Source: Verrucomicrobiaceae bacterium (GTDB taxonomy: Bacteria; Verrucomicrobiota; Verrucomicrobiia; Verrucomicrobiales; Verrucomicrobiaceae). Taken from it: a DNA stretch of 64,000 nucleotides. A program made the translations under genes and the position numbers. The first letter of the stretch is position 1. The number at the start of each line of letters is the position of its first letter. The stretch lies in contig JADJPM010000004.1 in the NCBI GenBank assembly GCA_016713245.1, forward strand, positions 3,578,198 to 3,642,197, given 5' to 3'. Under the pieces are notes generated by a model. The model made no database searches and was not told where the DNA came from. It worked only from the letters and a program-made list of their open reading frames with translations. Of the stretch, positions 1-7,636 are shown in pieces.

Positions 1-1604
1 TTGGAAACATCATCCTGGGCCTCGACGGTGGCTTTCCAGAACTGCATGAGCTCCGTGGGATTGTTGATGGCTCGTGCGACCTCCGTTGGGCATGCGATGA
101 TCATCTTGTCGCAAGCCAGCTCGGCCCATGGAGCGGGACGCTGGCGGATATCCTTCCACTTGGCGTCGTCGTCTTTGCCGAGCACGAAAAGCGGCGCGGC
201 GATGGCGTCTTTGATGGCGACGGTGAAGGGTTCGTCGTCCTTCGCGCGACCGGGAACCTCGATGTAGATGAGTCCACCGAACGCGGAGGCCGTTTTCGTC
301 GTGGCAGTGGACAAGGTGTCGCTGCGGGTGATGTCGGGAGCGCGTTCCCATTTGTCGAGATGGTAAAGCGTGTCGCTGTGGCAGCCGATGCGCACGGCGT
401 AGCCTTTGTCGGCGTATTTCTCGGGAATGGTCACCGTGATCGGCTCGCCCGCGACGGCGTAAAGGCCGGTGCTGTGCCAGCCGGAGATGCTGGGCGTGAT
501 GGCGATCTCCGCGCCGGTGCGCGGGGCGTTCTCCGGCGCTTTGCCGGGGAATTCGACATGCGCAGGATGTGCCTTGATGCCTTCCGCGCTCATGAGGCGG
601 AGCATGCGCGTCTCCATGCCGAGACGCAGTCGCGCGGCGGCGTGCTGGGTGTCATTGAGAGGCGCTTTCGCAGTTGGGATGGGCGCGTCGGTGCCAGCAC
701 TGCCGAGCGCGGCTGCGACGGCGTTTTTTAAATTGCTGCGATCTGGTGGTTGCGCCGCCATGGCGATTTGGATGGCGTTCATGCCCTGCTTCATCTGCTC
801 CGGCGTGAGTGCCGGGCCGCCTTCGCGCTGTTTTTTGATCGCGGTGATGGCCTCGGAGGCATTCATCATCGCAGGAAGCTCCACGCGGGCCTCAAACGAG
901 CGAAGTTGGTCAAAGGCGCTCATGTCGGTGTTCGCCACGCCAGCGGCCATGATGGCCTGATTCACGCCATGGGAGGTGGCGAGGTCCTTGCCGCCGCTCG
1001 TCTGGCCGTAAGCCCAACCGGTCATGCCGCCGATGAAGCCGCCGCCGCCTTTGATGTACTCAATCAAGGCCGCGCCTTCCTCCGCGCTGACCACGCCTTG
1101 CGTATTGATGATGACCACGTCGTAGTCGGAGAGGTTCTTTTTCTCCACCGTGGCGAATTCCTCCCCTTTGAGGCCGCGCTGGGCCAGTGTATCGCCCTTC
1201 ACGCCTTTGAGGCCGATGCGAGGCTTCGCCTTGTTGCCCGCCCACTCCACGCAGTTTTCGATGAGTTGCGCGTGATCCCCGCCGCCATTGCCGCTGAGGT
1301 AAGCATTTTGGCCAAACAGGATGATGCGCCCTTTTCCATACGCAGCGGCCGCTCCGACCGCGATTTCGACGCCATCCTTGTCCGGTGCCGAAAGGATCGG
1401 AAACGCGATCTGCCCCCAAATGCCGACTGGACCGGGCGCACCGAGCTTTGGCACCGATTTCACGCCTTCGAGGATTTTCGCGCGCTCGGCGTTCACGAGT
1501 GCGAGTGGCATTTGAGCGTTCAAAACGGCGCTGGCACCGAAAAGACAGATCAGACCGATCTGACGGATCGGACCGATCAAAGGGAGAAGACGTGTGTTTT
1601 GCAT
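1..1604 (-). CDS. M60-like (enhancin family) peptidase, C-terminus beyond window
   Basis: The frame is open from the ATG at 1604 to the window edge, so 534 codons are seen and the C-terminus is missing. A signal peptide (MQNTRLLPLIGPIRQIGLICLFG) ends near residue 28. Residues about 30-190 resemble a glutamine-amidotransferase/ThuA-like fold (YDVVIINTQGVVS, GGGGFIGGMTGW). From about residue 375 the sequence matches the start of the M60 peptidase domain (GWHSTGLYAVAGEPITV, then IGCHSDTLYHLDKWERAP). The HExxH zinc motif would lie further left and cannot be checked. M60 enzymes usually cut mucin-like glycoproteins outside the cell; the substrate here is unknown. The gene lies downstream of, and co-directional with, the small membrane protein and the XRE-cupin regulator. 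Confidence 0.75.
   Translation of the reverse strand, partial: MQNTRLLPLIGPIRQIGLICLFGASAVLNAQMPLALVNAERAKILEGVKSVPKLGAPGPVGIWGQIAFPILSAPDKDGVEIAVGAAAAYGKGRIILFGQNAYLSGNGGGDHAQLIENCVEWAGNKAKPRIGLKGVKGDTLAQRGLKGEEFATVEKKNLSDYDVVIINTQGVVSAEEGAALIEYIKGGGGFIGGMTGWAYGQTSGGKDLATSHGVNQAIMAAGVANTDMSAFDQLRSFEARVELPAMMNASEAITAIKKQREGGPALTPEQMKQGMNAIQIAMAAQPPDRSNLKNAVAAALGSAGTDAPIPTAKAPLNDTQHAAARLRLGMETRMLRLMSAEGIKAHPAHVEFPGKAPENAPRTGAEIAITPSISGWHSTGLYAVAGEPITVTIPEKYADKGYAVRIGCHSDTLYHLDKWERAPDITRSDTLSTATTKTASAFGGLIYIEVPGRAKDDEPFTVAIKDAIAAPLFVLGKDDDAKWKDIRQRPAPWAELACDKMIIACPTEVARAINNPTELMQFWKATVEAQDDVS
1546..1578. repeat. GATC-centred word repeat inside a signal-peptide coding region
   Basis: Variants of the word GATCGGACC/GATCTGACG follow each other at 8-10 base spacing in both orientations. 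They encode the hydrophobic core (LIGPIRQIGLI) of the M60 protein signal peptide. Similar low-complexity words occupy many intergenic gaps in this window. Confidence 0.5.
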
Positions 1605-1625
1605 GGTTGGGTTGGTGAAAAGGTT

Positions 1626-1859
1626 TCAGTTCTTGAAAAAGAAGTTTGCGAGCGAACCAGCGGCATTGCCAAGAAGAAAGCCGCCGATGGCAGCGGCCCA
1701 TGAATAGCCTGGGGCTGTAGCCATCCCGATGAGGTTGATGCCCAGGATGATTTCGATGATAAAGCCGATGAAACCAGCCAGCCCCGACCCGCCAAAGCCC
1801 GTTTTGAAGCCGGTGAAGGCTCCCAAAACAAGGCCAGCAAGTGTGAAACCAGTGCGCAT
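1626..1859 (-). CDS. Small glycine-rich membrane protein
   Basis: 77 aa. Two or three hydrophobic glycine-rich segments (LAGLVLGAFTGFKTGFG, GFIGFIIEIILGINLIGM, WAAAIGGFLLGNAAGSLA) suggest an inner-membrane protein with glycine-zipper helices. It sits 6 bp downstream of the XRE-cupin regulator and 21 bp before the M60 peptidase, so the three are probably co-transcribed. The family is not recognised. The start at 1859 is the first ATG and gives a plausible first transmembrane helix. Confidence 0.6.
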   Translation of the reverse strand: MRTGFTLAGLVLGAFTGFKTGFGGSGLAGFIGFIIEIILGINLIGMATAPGYSWAAAIGGFLLGNAAGSLANFFFKN

Positions 1860-1865
1860 GACGTT

Positions 1866-2465
1866 TCAGCGGTAAATCACGACCAGAAACACCACAGCGG
1901 GGCCTTTGGCGGTGTTGACGATGGCGTGGGGGACGTCGGCGCGGTAGGTGCCGCTGTCGCCTTTGGTGAGGTCGTCGTGGTCTTCGCCGGATTCGATGCG
2001 GACGCTGCCTTCCTCGACGGTGAGGAATTCACGCGTGCCTTCAAAGTGCGGCTGACTGCGCAGAGCGCCGCCAGGCTTGAGGGTGAGCTCGTAGAACTCG
2101 ACATCCTTTTCCAAATTCAGCGGCGAGAGCGTGCGGATCTCGCACTGTTTGTCGCTGCGATAAACTTGGGCGCGGTCGCTGGCGCGGATGACTTGGATTT
2201 TCGAGGCGCTGGCTTCCGCGCTTTCGATCAGTTCCTGCAAGGTGAGCCCAAAGGCCCGCGCGATGCGGAAGGTGACGGTCAGGGTGGGATTCGCCTTCTC
2301 GCGCTCGATCTCGCTGAGCATGCTGCGGCTCACGCCGCTGGCCGTGGCCAGTTCCTCCAGCGACCAGCCACGATCCGCGCGGAGTTTCTTCACGCGCTTG
2401 CCGAGGTTCTCATTGAGGGCCTCAGGGCTGGCTTCGGGGATACTGGTCTTTCGTTTGGCGGGCAT
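1866..2465 (-). CDS. XRE-family transcriptional regulator with C-terminal cupin domain
   Basis: 199 aa. An HTH_3 domain lies at about residues 20-75 (LGKRVKKLRADRGWSLEEL, then ASGVSRSMLSEIEREKANPT). A cupin_2 beta-barrel lies at about 125-195 (LKPGGALRSQPHFEGTREF, GDSGTYRADVPHAI). This architecture matches small-molecule-sensing repressors of the PuuR/SutR type, with the cupin as ligand sensor; the ligand here is unknown. It is first in a likely operon with the small membrane protein and the M60 peptidase, which it may control. The AT-rich stretch 2490-2520 upstream is the likely promoter. Confidence 0.9.
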   Translation of the reverse strand: MPAKRKTSIPEASPEALNENLGKRVKKLRADRGWSLEELATASGVSRSMLSEIEREKANPTLTVTFRIARAFGLTLQELIESAEASASKIQVIRASDRAQVYRSDKQCEIRTLSPLNLEKDVEFYELTLKPGGALRSQPHFEGTREFLTVEEGSVRIESGEDHDDLTKGDSGTYRADVPHAIVNTAKGPAVVFLVVIYR

Positions 2466-2610
2466 GCTCGCCGGTATAACGGACGTGGTTCTTGTAAATT
2501 AGATCTTTTTGCACCGTCAATCTGTCAGATGCGGCCGACCTAGCGGCAAGGCCCTTTGAATGTCTCTTCAACAATTATCCGCTCTAACCCTAGACGTTCT
2601 AGACACCGCA

Positions 2611-3291
2611 TTACTTCCTCTTGAAGCGAACGAAGTAGTTCTCTTTCAGCACGTCCTTCACCTCGCTGACTTTCTCAAAGCCGGCGGCGGTGACTTCAGC
2701 TTCGAAGACTTCCTGGCCGGCACGCACATGGCCCATGATGAAGTCGCTGGTCTGACCGGGGATGCGTTTGAAGTCGATGAGAACGAGTTCGCCGCCTGGT
2801 TTCAAGGCTTTGTGCAGCGTGGCGAGCGTGGCCTGCGGATACTCGAAGTGGTGATACACATCGCAGATGAAGGCGAGGTCGATGCTCGCCTCCGGCAGTT
2901 CGACGCTCTTTTCGGTGCAGAGGATGGTTTGCACGTTTGAGGCGCTGGCCTTGCTGGCACGGGCTTTGATGTGTTCGAGGAAGTTTTTGGCGATTTCGAC
3001 CGCGAAGACCTTTCCCTCGGCTCCGACGGCTTGGGCGAAGTGCAACGTGAAAAGCCCTGTGCCCGCGCCGATGTCCGCCATGGCCATGCCCGGCTTCAAA
3101 CCGGCTGCGGCGACGATTTTCTCGCGCTGGTGGAAGATCTCGCGGCTCTCGGTTTCGAACTTCTTCGTCCATTCTTCGACGTTGAGCTTCGGATCGAGGA
3201 ATTTGTCGTTGATGCCAGGTTTGACACTCGCGTCTTGGGAGAACGCGAGTGTGGCGACAGCGAGGAGGAGAGCGGTGAGGCGTGTTTTCAT
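2611..3291 (-). CDS. Class I SAM-dependent methyltransferase with a Sec signal peptide
   Basis: 226 aa from the ATG at 3291; an upstream ATG at 3312 would bury the signal peptide. This start overlaps the rhodanese stop in an ATGA, which implies translational coupling. The N-terminus MKTRLTALLLAVATLAFSQ is a typical signal peptide. It is followed by a Rossmann methyltransferase with motif I ADIGAGTGLFT and later motifs CDVYHHF and LKPGGELVLIDF. Export is odd for a SAM enzyme because SAM is cytoplasmic. As last gene of the arsR-rhodanese operon it may act on a sulfur compound or thiol (inference). The catalytic core looks complete. Confidence 0.85.
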   Translation of the reverse strand: MKTRLTALLLAVATLAFSQDASVKPGINDKFLDPKLNVEEWTKKFETESREIFHQREKIVAAAGLKPGMAMADIGAGTGLFTLHFAQAVGAEGKVFAVEIAKNFLEHIKARASKASASNVQTILCTEKSVELPEASIDLAFICDVYHHFEYPQATLATLHKALKPGGELVLIDFKRIPGQTSDFIMGHVRAGQEVFEAEVTAAGFEKVSEVKDVLKENYFVRFKRK

Positions 3292-3713
3292 GGTTGGGTG
3301 TCCGGTTTCCACGACATGTAGCCGCGGTGGATGTGCTGGATGTTTTCAAAGCCGAGCTCTTTGAGCTTCGCGACCGCTTTGCGACTGCGGAAGCCACCGG
3401 CGCAATAGACGAGCACAGGCTTCTTTTTGTCGAGGGCGGTCACTTTGGCGTCGAAGGCTTCGTCGCCGATGGAGATGTTCACGGCCTTTGGCAAAGCGCC
3501 TTCGCTGAACTCGCCGGTGGAGCGCACATCCAGCACCTGCGTCTCGGGATGCTCGCGGAGCCATGCATTGGCCTGATCGGCATTCACGTTGGCACAGACG
3601 CGGCCCGGCGCGGCTTTGAAAAGCTGCCGGTCCCAGCTTCCCTCATACACATACCAGATGCCGATGATGGCGACGACGATGACGAGGGTCCAGAGCATAC
3701 GGCGGATGATCAT
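3288..3713 (-). CDS. Membrane-anchored rhodanese-like sulfurtransferase
   Basis: 141 aa. One N-terminal transmembrane helix (residues about 5-24) is followed by a single rhodanese domain (about 40-138), with LDVRSTGEFSEGALPKAVNI and the active loop YCAGGFRS; Cys104 is the persulfide-forming residue. The domain probably faces the periplasm. Rhodaneses move sulfane sulfur between carriers. The gene lies 24 bp downstream of the ArsR repressor and shares an ATGA overlap with the methyltransferase, so all three probably form one operon under operator A. Rhodanese, ArsR and DUF2892 proteins associated together recall the YgaV/YgaP pair of E. coli. Confidence 0.9.
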   Translation of the reverse strand: MIIRRMLWTLVIVVAIIGIWYVYEGSWDRQLFKAAPGRVCANVNADQANAWLREHPETQVLDVRSTGEFSEGALPKAVNISIGDEAFDAKVTALDKKKPVLVYCAGGFRSRKAVAKLKELGFENIQHIHRGYMSWKPDTQP

Positions 3714-3737
3714 GAAGGGTGAAACGTGAAACGGCCA

Positions 3738-4094
3738 TCAAGCGCCGCCGAGCTTCTTTACCTGCTGGGCGAGGCGTTTGAGGAGGTTGTTGCACACATT
3801 GTCGCAGAGTTCGGTGATGCTCGGATCGGCGATGAAGCAAATCACAGAGAGACCCTCCTTGCGGCGGCCGACCATCCCGGCATCGGCGAGCGACTGCACA
3901 TGGCGGGAGACATTCGCCTGCGTGAGGCCGGTGGCTTCCACGAGCTCGGAGATGTTCAGCTCGCCGCCTTCTTCGAGGGCGCGGAGGATCTTGAGCCGGC
4001 TTGGTTCGGCGAGTGTGCGGAACCAGGAGGCGATGAGCGCCAGCGCCTCGTCGGTGACAGGCGGGAGCGCCTTTTTATTTCGTGCGGAGGGCAT
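3738..4094 (-). CDS. ArsR/SmtB-family repressor, probable sulfur- or metal-responsive regulator
   Basis: 118 aa from the ATG at 4094; the frame is open further upstream, but that would run through the operator. The winged helix-turn-helix covers residues about 20-85 (LAEPSRLKILRAL, ELVEATGLTQANVSRHVQSL). Cysteines are at 86, 97 and 101, with a CX3C pair in the C-terminal helix (ELCDNVCNNL). The alpha-2 cysteine of BigR/SqrR persulfide sensors is Arg38 here, so sensing must use a different pair. It is first in an operon with rhodanese and methyltransferase. Operator A lies 28 bp upstream, and near-identical sites precede the pump and SQR genes, so it probably controls all of them, itself included. 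Direct arsenic or metal sensing remains possible. Confidence 0.88.
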   Translation of the reverse strand: MPSARNKKALPPVTDEALALIASWFRTLAEPSRLKILRALEEGGELNISELVEATGLTQANVSRHVQSLADAGMVGRRKEGLSVICFIADPSITELCDNVCNNLLKRLAQQVKKLGGA

Positions 4095-4121
4095 GATTTC
4101 AAAAAGGGTTTTCAGACAGCT

Positions 4122-4147
4122 ACTATATGCGCATAAACTCATACAGT
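4122..4147. promoter_or_regulatory. Operator A, predicted ArsR-family binding site
   Basis: 26-bp imperfect palindrome, 9 of 13 positions paired, with half-site ACTATATGCGCAT. It lies 28 bp upstream of the ArsR gene. The same element recurs at 6202-6227 and 12574-12599. Shared form: ACTNTATGNGTNTA followed by its inverse. Confidence 0.7.
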
Positions 4148-4272
4148 GAGCCATGAGTTCACCATGAACTCGGTTTCGTCCACTGAAAATCCAGCGCGGG
4201 TGTTCTGCCGACCGAAAAGCTCGGGACGAGCGCCTTGCTGAAACGAAGTCGGTTCCAGATCGTTCCCTCACC

Positions 4273-5664
4273 ATGCATCGCCTCGCCCTGCCGCCCCTTC
4301 TTGCTCTCGCTCTTCATCTCCACTCTCTCGCCGCCGAGCGCAGTCTCGTCACCGACGAGCCGGTGTTTGCCAAAGGCAGGCCGGAAGGCGCAGCGGAGTA
4401 TGTGGCGAAGGCGGAGGCCACCGATGGCCAGCACCTCGCGCTGACGATGCAAAAGCTCCAGCAGGGCCTCGACCACCCGTTTCTCATCTGGGCCATCGGA
4501 TCGAGCTACACGAACATGCTCGGCAGCGGCGAGTTCTGGCAGCGCGAGCTGCCAAAGCGCTTCCCGAAGACGAAGCAGGTCGAGTATCGCAAGATGGTCG
4601 GCAATTCCTGCCCGTGGCAGTATCTGCGCGGCTGGGCGCGGCATCTCGTCATCCCCGATCAGCCGGACCTCATCATCACCTACACCATCGGCAATCCCGC
4701 CGATTTGGAAAAGCTCCTCATCGAGCTGCGCCGCCACACCACCGCCGACATCATCGTGCCCAGCATCCACTGGCGCGAGCGCGACATCCCCCTGTGGGGC
4801 AAATCGGAAAACGCCGCCGATCAAGACGTGGCCGCCGTGCGCGAGGTGTGTCGCAGACACGACGTCGAGTTCGTCGAAAGCCGCCGCGACTGGGCCGCCT
4901 ACCTCACCGCGAACAAGCTGCCCGTGCCCGCGCTGCTCAAAGACGCCGTGCATCAGAGCGACTACGGCGCCCACATCATCAACAGCAACATCCTCGCCCA
5001 CTTCCGCGTGCCGCAGGCCTTCAGCTACGAGCCCGCGAGCCGCGAAAAGCAACTCCAGCCCGAGAAACAACCCGACGGCTCCTTCACCGCCAAGTTCACC
5101 GGCACCCGCCTCGACCTCCACGGCATCACCGCGCCCGATGGCGGCACCTTCCGCGTCCTGATCGACGAAAAACCCGCCCGCGAGGCCAATGCCTGGCTCA
5201 TGAGCTATGTGCAACCCGACGCGAAAAACGCCAAGGAAGGCAAAGGAGCCAATCCGCGCGATCAATTGCCCCACGGCATCACGCTCGGCCAAAAGATCGT
5301 GCCGCAGACCTGGACACTCGTCATGACCAGTGACAGCGGCGACTACACACTCACCGGCAGCGTCACCGGCCCCGACGGCAACGGCAATGCCTTCCAGCCC
5401 TTCACCAGCGCCAGCAGCCAGATCCTCATCGAGCCCGACCTCTGGCGCCGCGCCGAACGCAACCGCACCAGCGACCGCTTCACCTTCGAGGTCAAACCCG
5501 CCGTCCTCGACGAAGTCACCTTCAAAGCCTCCTCCGCCACGCCCTTCGTCCTCCGCCTCGCCCAAATGCTCCCGAACAGCGATCACACCCTCCGCCTCGT
5601 GCCCACCAAGCCTGGCACAGCCCAGATCAAGGCTTTGCAGGTGTTTCAGCCGCCGGGGAGGTAG
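4273..5664 (+). CDS. Secreted SGNH/GDSL-like hydrolase family protein
   Basis: 463 aa with signal peptide (MHRLALPPLLALALHLHSLAA). The first half has an SGNH-like layout: a nucleophile region WAIGSSYTNML, an Asn-containing block, and a late D..H-like segment near DAVHQSDYGAHIINSNILAHF. The second half (about residues 260-460) is beta-rich and may bind carbohydrate. The nucleophile context is GSS rather than GDS, so activity is not certain. It is divergent from the ArsR operon with operator A between them; being 125 bp from the site it need not be in the regulon. Function is likely deacetylation of a polysaccharide (inference from fold only). Confidence 0.65.
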   Translation: MHRLALPPLLALALHLHSLAAERSLVTDEPVFAKGRPEGAAEYVAKAEATDGQHLALTMQKLQQGLDHPFLIWAIGSSYTNMLGSGEFWQRELPKRFPKTKQVEYRKMVGNSCPWQYLRGWARHLVIPDQPDLIITYTIGNPADLEKLLIELRRHTTADIIVPSIHWRERDIPLWGKSENAADQDVAAVREVCRRHDVEFVESRRDWAAYLTANKLPVPALLKDAVHQSDYGAHIINSNILAHFRVPQAFSYEPASREKQLQPEKQPDGSFTAKFTGTRLDLHGITAPDGGTFRVLIDEKPAREANAWLMSYVQPDAKNAKEGKGANPRDQLPHGITLGQKIVPQTWTLVMTSDSGDYTLTGSVTGPDGNGNAFQPFTSASSQILIEPDLWRRAERNRTSDRFTFEVKPAVLDEVTFKASSATPFVLRLAQMLPNSDHTLRLVPTKPGTAQIKALQVFQPPGR

Positions 5665-5731
5665 AGGTTCCTTGGAGTCATTGAAGATACTGGCTCACGA
5701 AATCAGCCAGCACACAGGGCAGGACAAACAC

Positions 5732-6061
5732 TCAAAGTAGTTCGTGTTCAGAAAGTGCATCAGCCCAAATCACATGGGAATTCGCACGGAAGTATCTCCG
5801 CAAAGCATCCTCGACCAGTTCGCCGCCCACTTCATTCTGAGCGACTGCATCCAGTATCAGGCGTGAATCCTCGGAACTCATCTTGGTAATTGGCTCACTG
5901 ATATTACAGCAACCGAATCCATCGAATGAAATGCGGAGGAGTGAGATCAGGTCGTCATCGTCCTTGTCAAAATCGGCGAAGACACTGCCATCCTGCAACG
6001 CCAAGCAGAAGCTGCATGGGCGAGTTGGCTCCAGGAAAGATATATGCACAGATAGGCTCAT
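5732..6061 (-). CDS. Hypothetical protein, 109 aa
   Basis: No family recognised. Acidic patch DFDKDDDDLISLL, several cysteines in the first half (CSFCL, FGCCN), no signal peptide or membrane segment. Composition is less GC-rich than neighbours. It fills most of the space between the SGNH protein and the pump operon. The coding call rests on protein-like composition and lack of a competing frame. Confidence 0.4.
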   Translation of the reverse strand: MSLSVHISFLEPTRPCSFCLALQDGSVFADFDKDDDDLISLLRISFDGFGCCNISEPITKMSSEDSRLILDAVAQNEVGGELVEDALRRYFRANSHVIWADALSEHELL

Positions 6062-6201
6062 GACGCTTTAGACGCTCGGGTTGGGTCGAGAATAGAGTTC
6101 CAACTTCATGGCCAACATTCAGATCGACCCCACTCAGTCAATCCTCCTTATCGTGTCGCCTCCGCAGCTATCCTCCCGGAAAAACCATTTGCTCGGCCAC
6201 A

Positions 6202-6227
6202 CTATATGCGTATAGACTCATACAGTT
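6202..6227. promoter_or_regulatory. Operator B, predicted ArsR-family binding site upstream of RND operon
   Basis: 26-bp imperfect palindrome with 10 of 13 positions paired, the best of the three copies. It differs from operator A at only a few positions and ends 15 bp before the first ATG of the RND operon. Confidence 0.7.
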
Positions 6228-6242
6228 GAATAAAGCCTCGCC

Positions 6243-6401
6243 ATGACTCCGAACCGACTCTTCATCCTCATCGCCGCGCTCGCGGCGCTGCTGGCGGGTT
6301 TGCAGATGAGCCGTCAAGGCTGTCCGGCCTGTGTGCTGCTGCCAAAGGCACCCGAAGCCGCTGCCTCCACCGATTTGAACTCCACCACCCCCAAACCATG
6401 A
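6243..6401 (+). CDS. CxxC microprotein with one membrane segment
   Basis: 52 aa. An N-terminal hydrophobic helix (LFILIAALAALLAGL) is followed by a thiol motif QGCPACVLLP and a flexible Pro/Thr tail. Its TGA overlaps the ATG of the next gene (ATGA at 6398-6401), a strong sign that it is translated. It is the first gene behind operator B. The exposed CPAC motif suggests thiol redox or persulfide chemistry at the membrane (inference). No known family recognised. Confidence 0.7.
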   Translation: MTPNRLFILIAALAALLAGLQMSRQGCPACVLLPKAPEAAASTDLNSTTPKP

Positions 6402-6604
6402 AGCTCGAAAATGCCATCCGTGCCCTCGCAGGCACCATGATCCTCGCCAGTCTCGCCCTCGCGCATTATGTGAACCCGAACTGGCTCTGGTTCACCGCAT
6501 TCGTCGGCGCGAACCTCCTTCAATCCGCCTTCACTGGCTTTTGCCCGGCGGAAAACATTCTCAGAAAGCTCGGTGTCGGCGGCAGTTGCTGCACGAAGGT
6601 CTGA
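6398..6604 (+). CDS. DUF2892 (YgaP transmembrane-domain-like) protein
   Basis: 68 aa, two transmembrane helices. The MKLENAIRALAGTMILASLAL start and the FTGFCPAENILRKLG segment are hallmarks of DUF2892, the membrane half of the E. coli rhodanese YgaP. A CC pair sits near the C-terminus (GGSCCTKV). The domain is here a separate protein while a rhodanese is encoded in the ArsR operon, so the YgaP parts are split over two operons with the same operator. Confidence 0.85.
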   Translation: MKLENAIRALAGTMILASLALAHYVNPNWLWFTAFVGANLLQSAFTGFCPAENILRKLGVGGSCCTKV

Positions 6605-6628
6605 CTCAACCACCAGCCGCTTCCTCCG

Positions 6629-7636
6629 ATGAAAATCCTCTCTCGTCTCTTCCCTGTCCTGCTGCTGACCGCTTGCGGCAAGCACGAGCAAAACCCCGCT
6701 TCATCCACACCGCTGCCGACCGCCACCGTGAAGGCCGAGGCGGTGAAATGGAGCCCCCACACGGCAGTGGAGGAGGTCGTGGGCACGGTGCGCTCGAAAC
6801 AACGCGCCGTCGTCGAGGCGAAGGTCAGCGGTCGCGTGCTCGAATACACCGCCACGCCCGGCGCGATGGTGAAAGCGGGCGATTTGCTCGCACGACTCGA
6901 TGTGCAGGAAATCCAGGCGAAGGTCGATCAGGCCCGCGCGATGCTCGATCAGGCGAAACGCGACTTTGATCGTCAAAAACAACTCATCGCCAGCAATGCG
7001 ACCACGCGGCAGGAATTCGACGCGGCCGATGCTCGCGTGAAAATCGGCACAGGAGCCGTCAGCGAGGCCGAAACGATGATGAGCTACGCCAAAGTCACCG
7101 CGCCCTTTGATGGCGTGGTCACGCGCAAGCTCGCTGATGTGGGCGATCTCGCCATGCCGGGCAAACCGTTGCTGGAAATCGAAGCACCGACTTCGCTGCG
7201 CTTTGAAGCCGATCTTCCCGAGGCCATCCTCGACCGCGTGAAACTCGGCGCAAAGATGCCCGTGCGCCTCGCGAAGATCATCGAAGGCACCGTGAGCGAA
7301 ATTTCGCCCGTGGCCGATCCTGTGAGCCGCACCTTCAATGTGAAACTCGACCTCCCGCCAACCGAAGGCCTGCGCACCGGCCAGTTCGGTCGCGTCTCGT
7401 TGCCTGTGGCCGAGGTGAAACTGCTTTTGGTGCCGCAAATCGCCGTTTTGAAGCGTGGCCAGATGGAACTCGTCTTCGTCGCCCAAAATGGCAAAGCCGC
7501 TCTGAGGCTCGTGAAGACCGGCAAAGTGCTCGAAGACAGCGTGGAGGTGCTTTCCGGCCTCGAAGAAGGTGAACAGGTCATCGTGAGCGAAACCGCGAAA
7601 CTCATCGACGGCCAACCCGTGACGATCCAGCCATGA
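6629..7636 (+). CDS. RND efflux periplasmic adaptor (membrane fusion protein), lipoprotein
   Basis: 335 aa. Lipoprotein signal with lipobox LTAC (Cys16). HlyD/AcrA-type architecture: beta-barrel and lipoyl half-motif (VEAKVSGRVLEYTATPGAMV), a short coiled coil (KVDQARAMLDQAKRDFDRQK), a second lipoyl half (YAKVTAPFDGVVTRKLADVG), then the C-terminal barrel. It links the inner-membrane pump to an outer-membrane channel; no channel gene lies in the window. The stop overlaps the pump start (ATGA). Confidence 0.93.
   Translation: MKILSRLFPVLLLTACGKHEQNPASSTPLPTATVKAEAVKWSPHTAVEEVVGTVRSKQRAVVEAKVSGRVLEYTATPGAMVKAGDLLARLDVQEIQAKVDQARAMLDQAKRDFDRQKQLIASNATTRQEFDAADARVKIGTGAVSEAETMMSYAKVTAPFDGVVTRKLADVGDLAMPGKPLLEIEAPTSLRFEADLPEAILDRVKLGAKMPVRLAKIIEGTVSEISPVADPVSRTFNVKLDLPPTEGLRTGQFGRVSLPVAEVKLLLVPQIAVLKRGQMELVFVAQNGKAALRLVKTGKVLEDSVEVLSGLEEGEQVIVSETAKLIDGQPVTIQP

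Noticed and set aside
4159..5586. Long minus-strand open frame opposite the SGNH protein gene
   Set aside because: Composition is a Val/Gly/Glu/Ala-rich antisense shadow; the plus strand has a signal peptide and domain structure.
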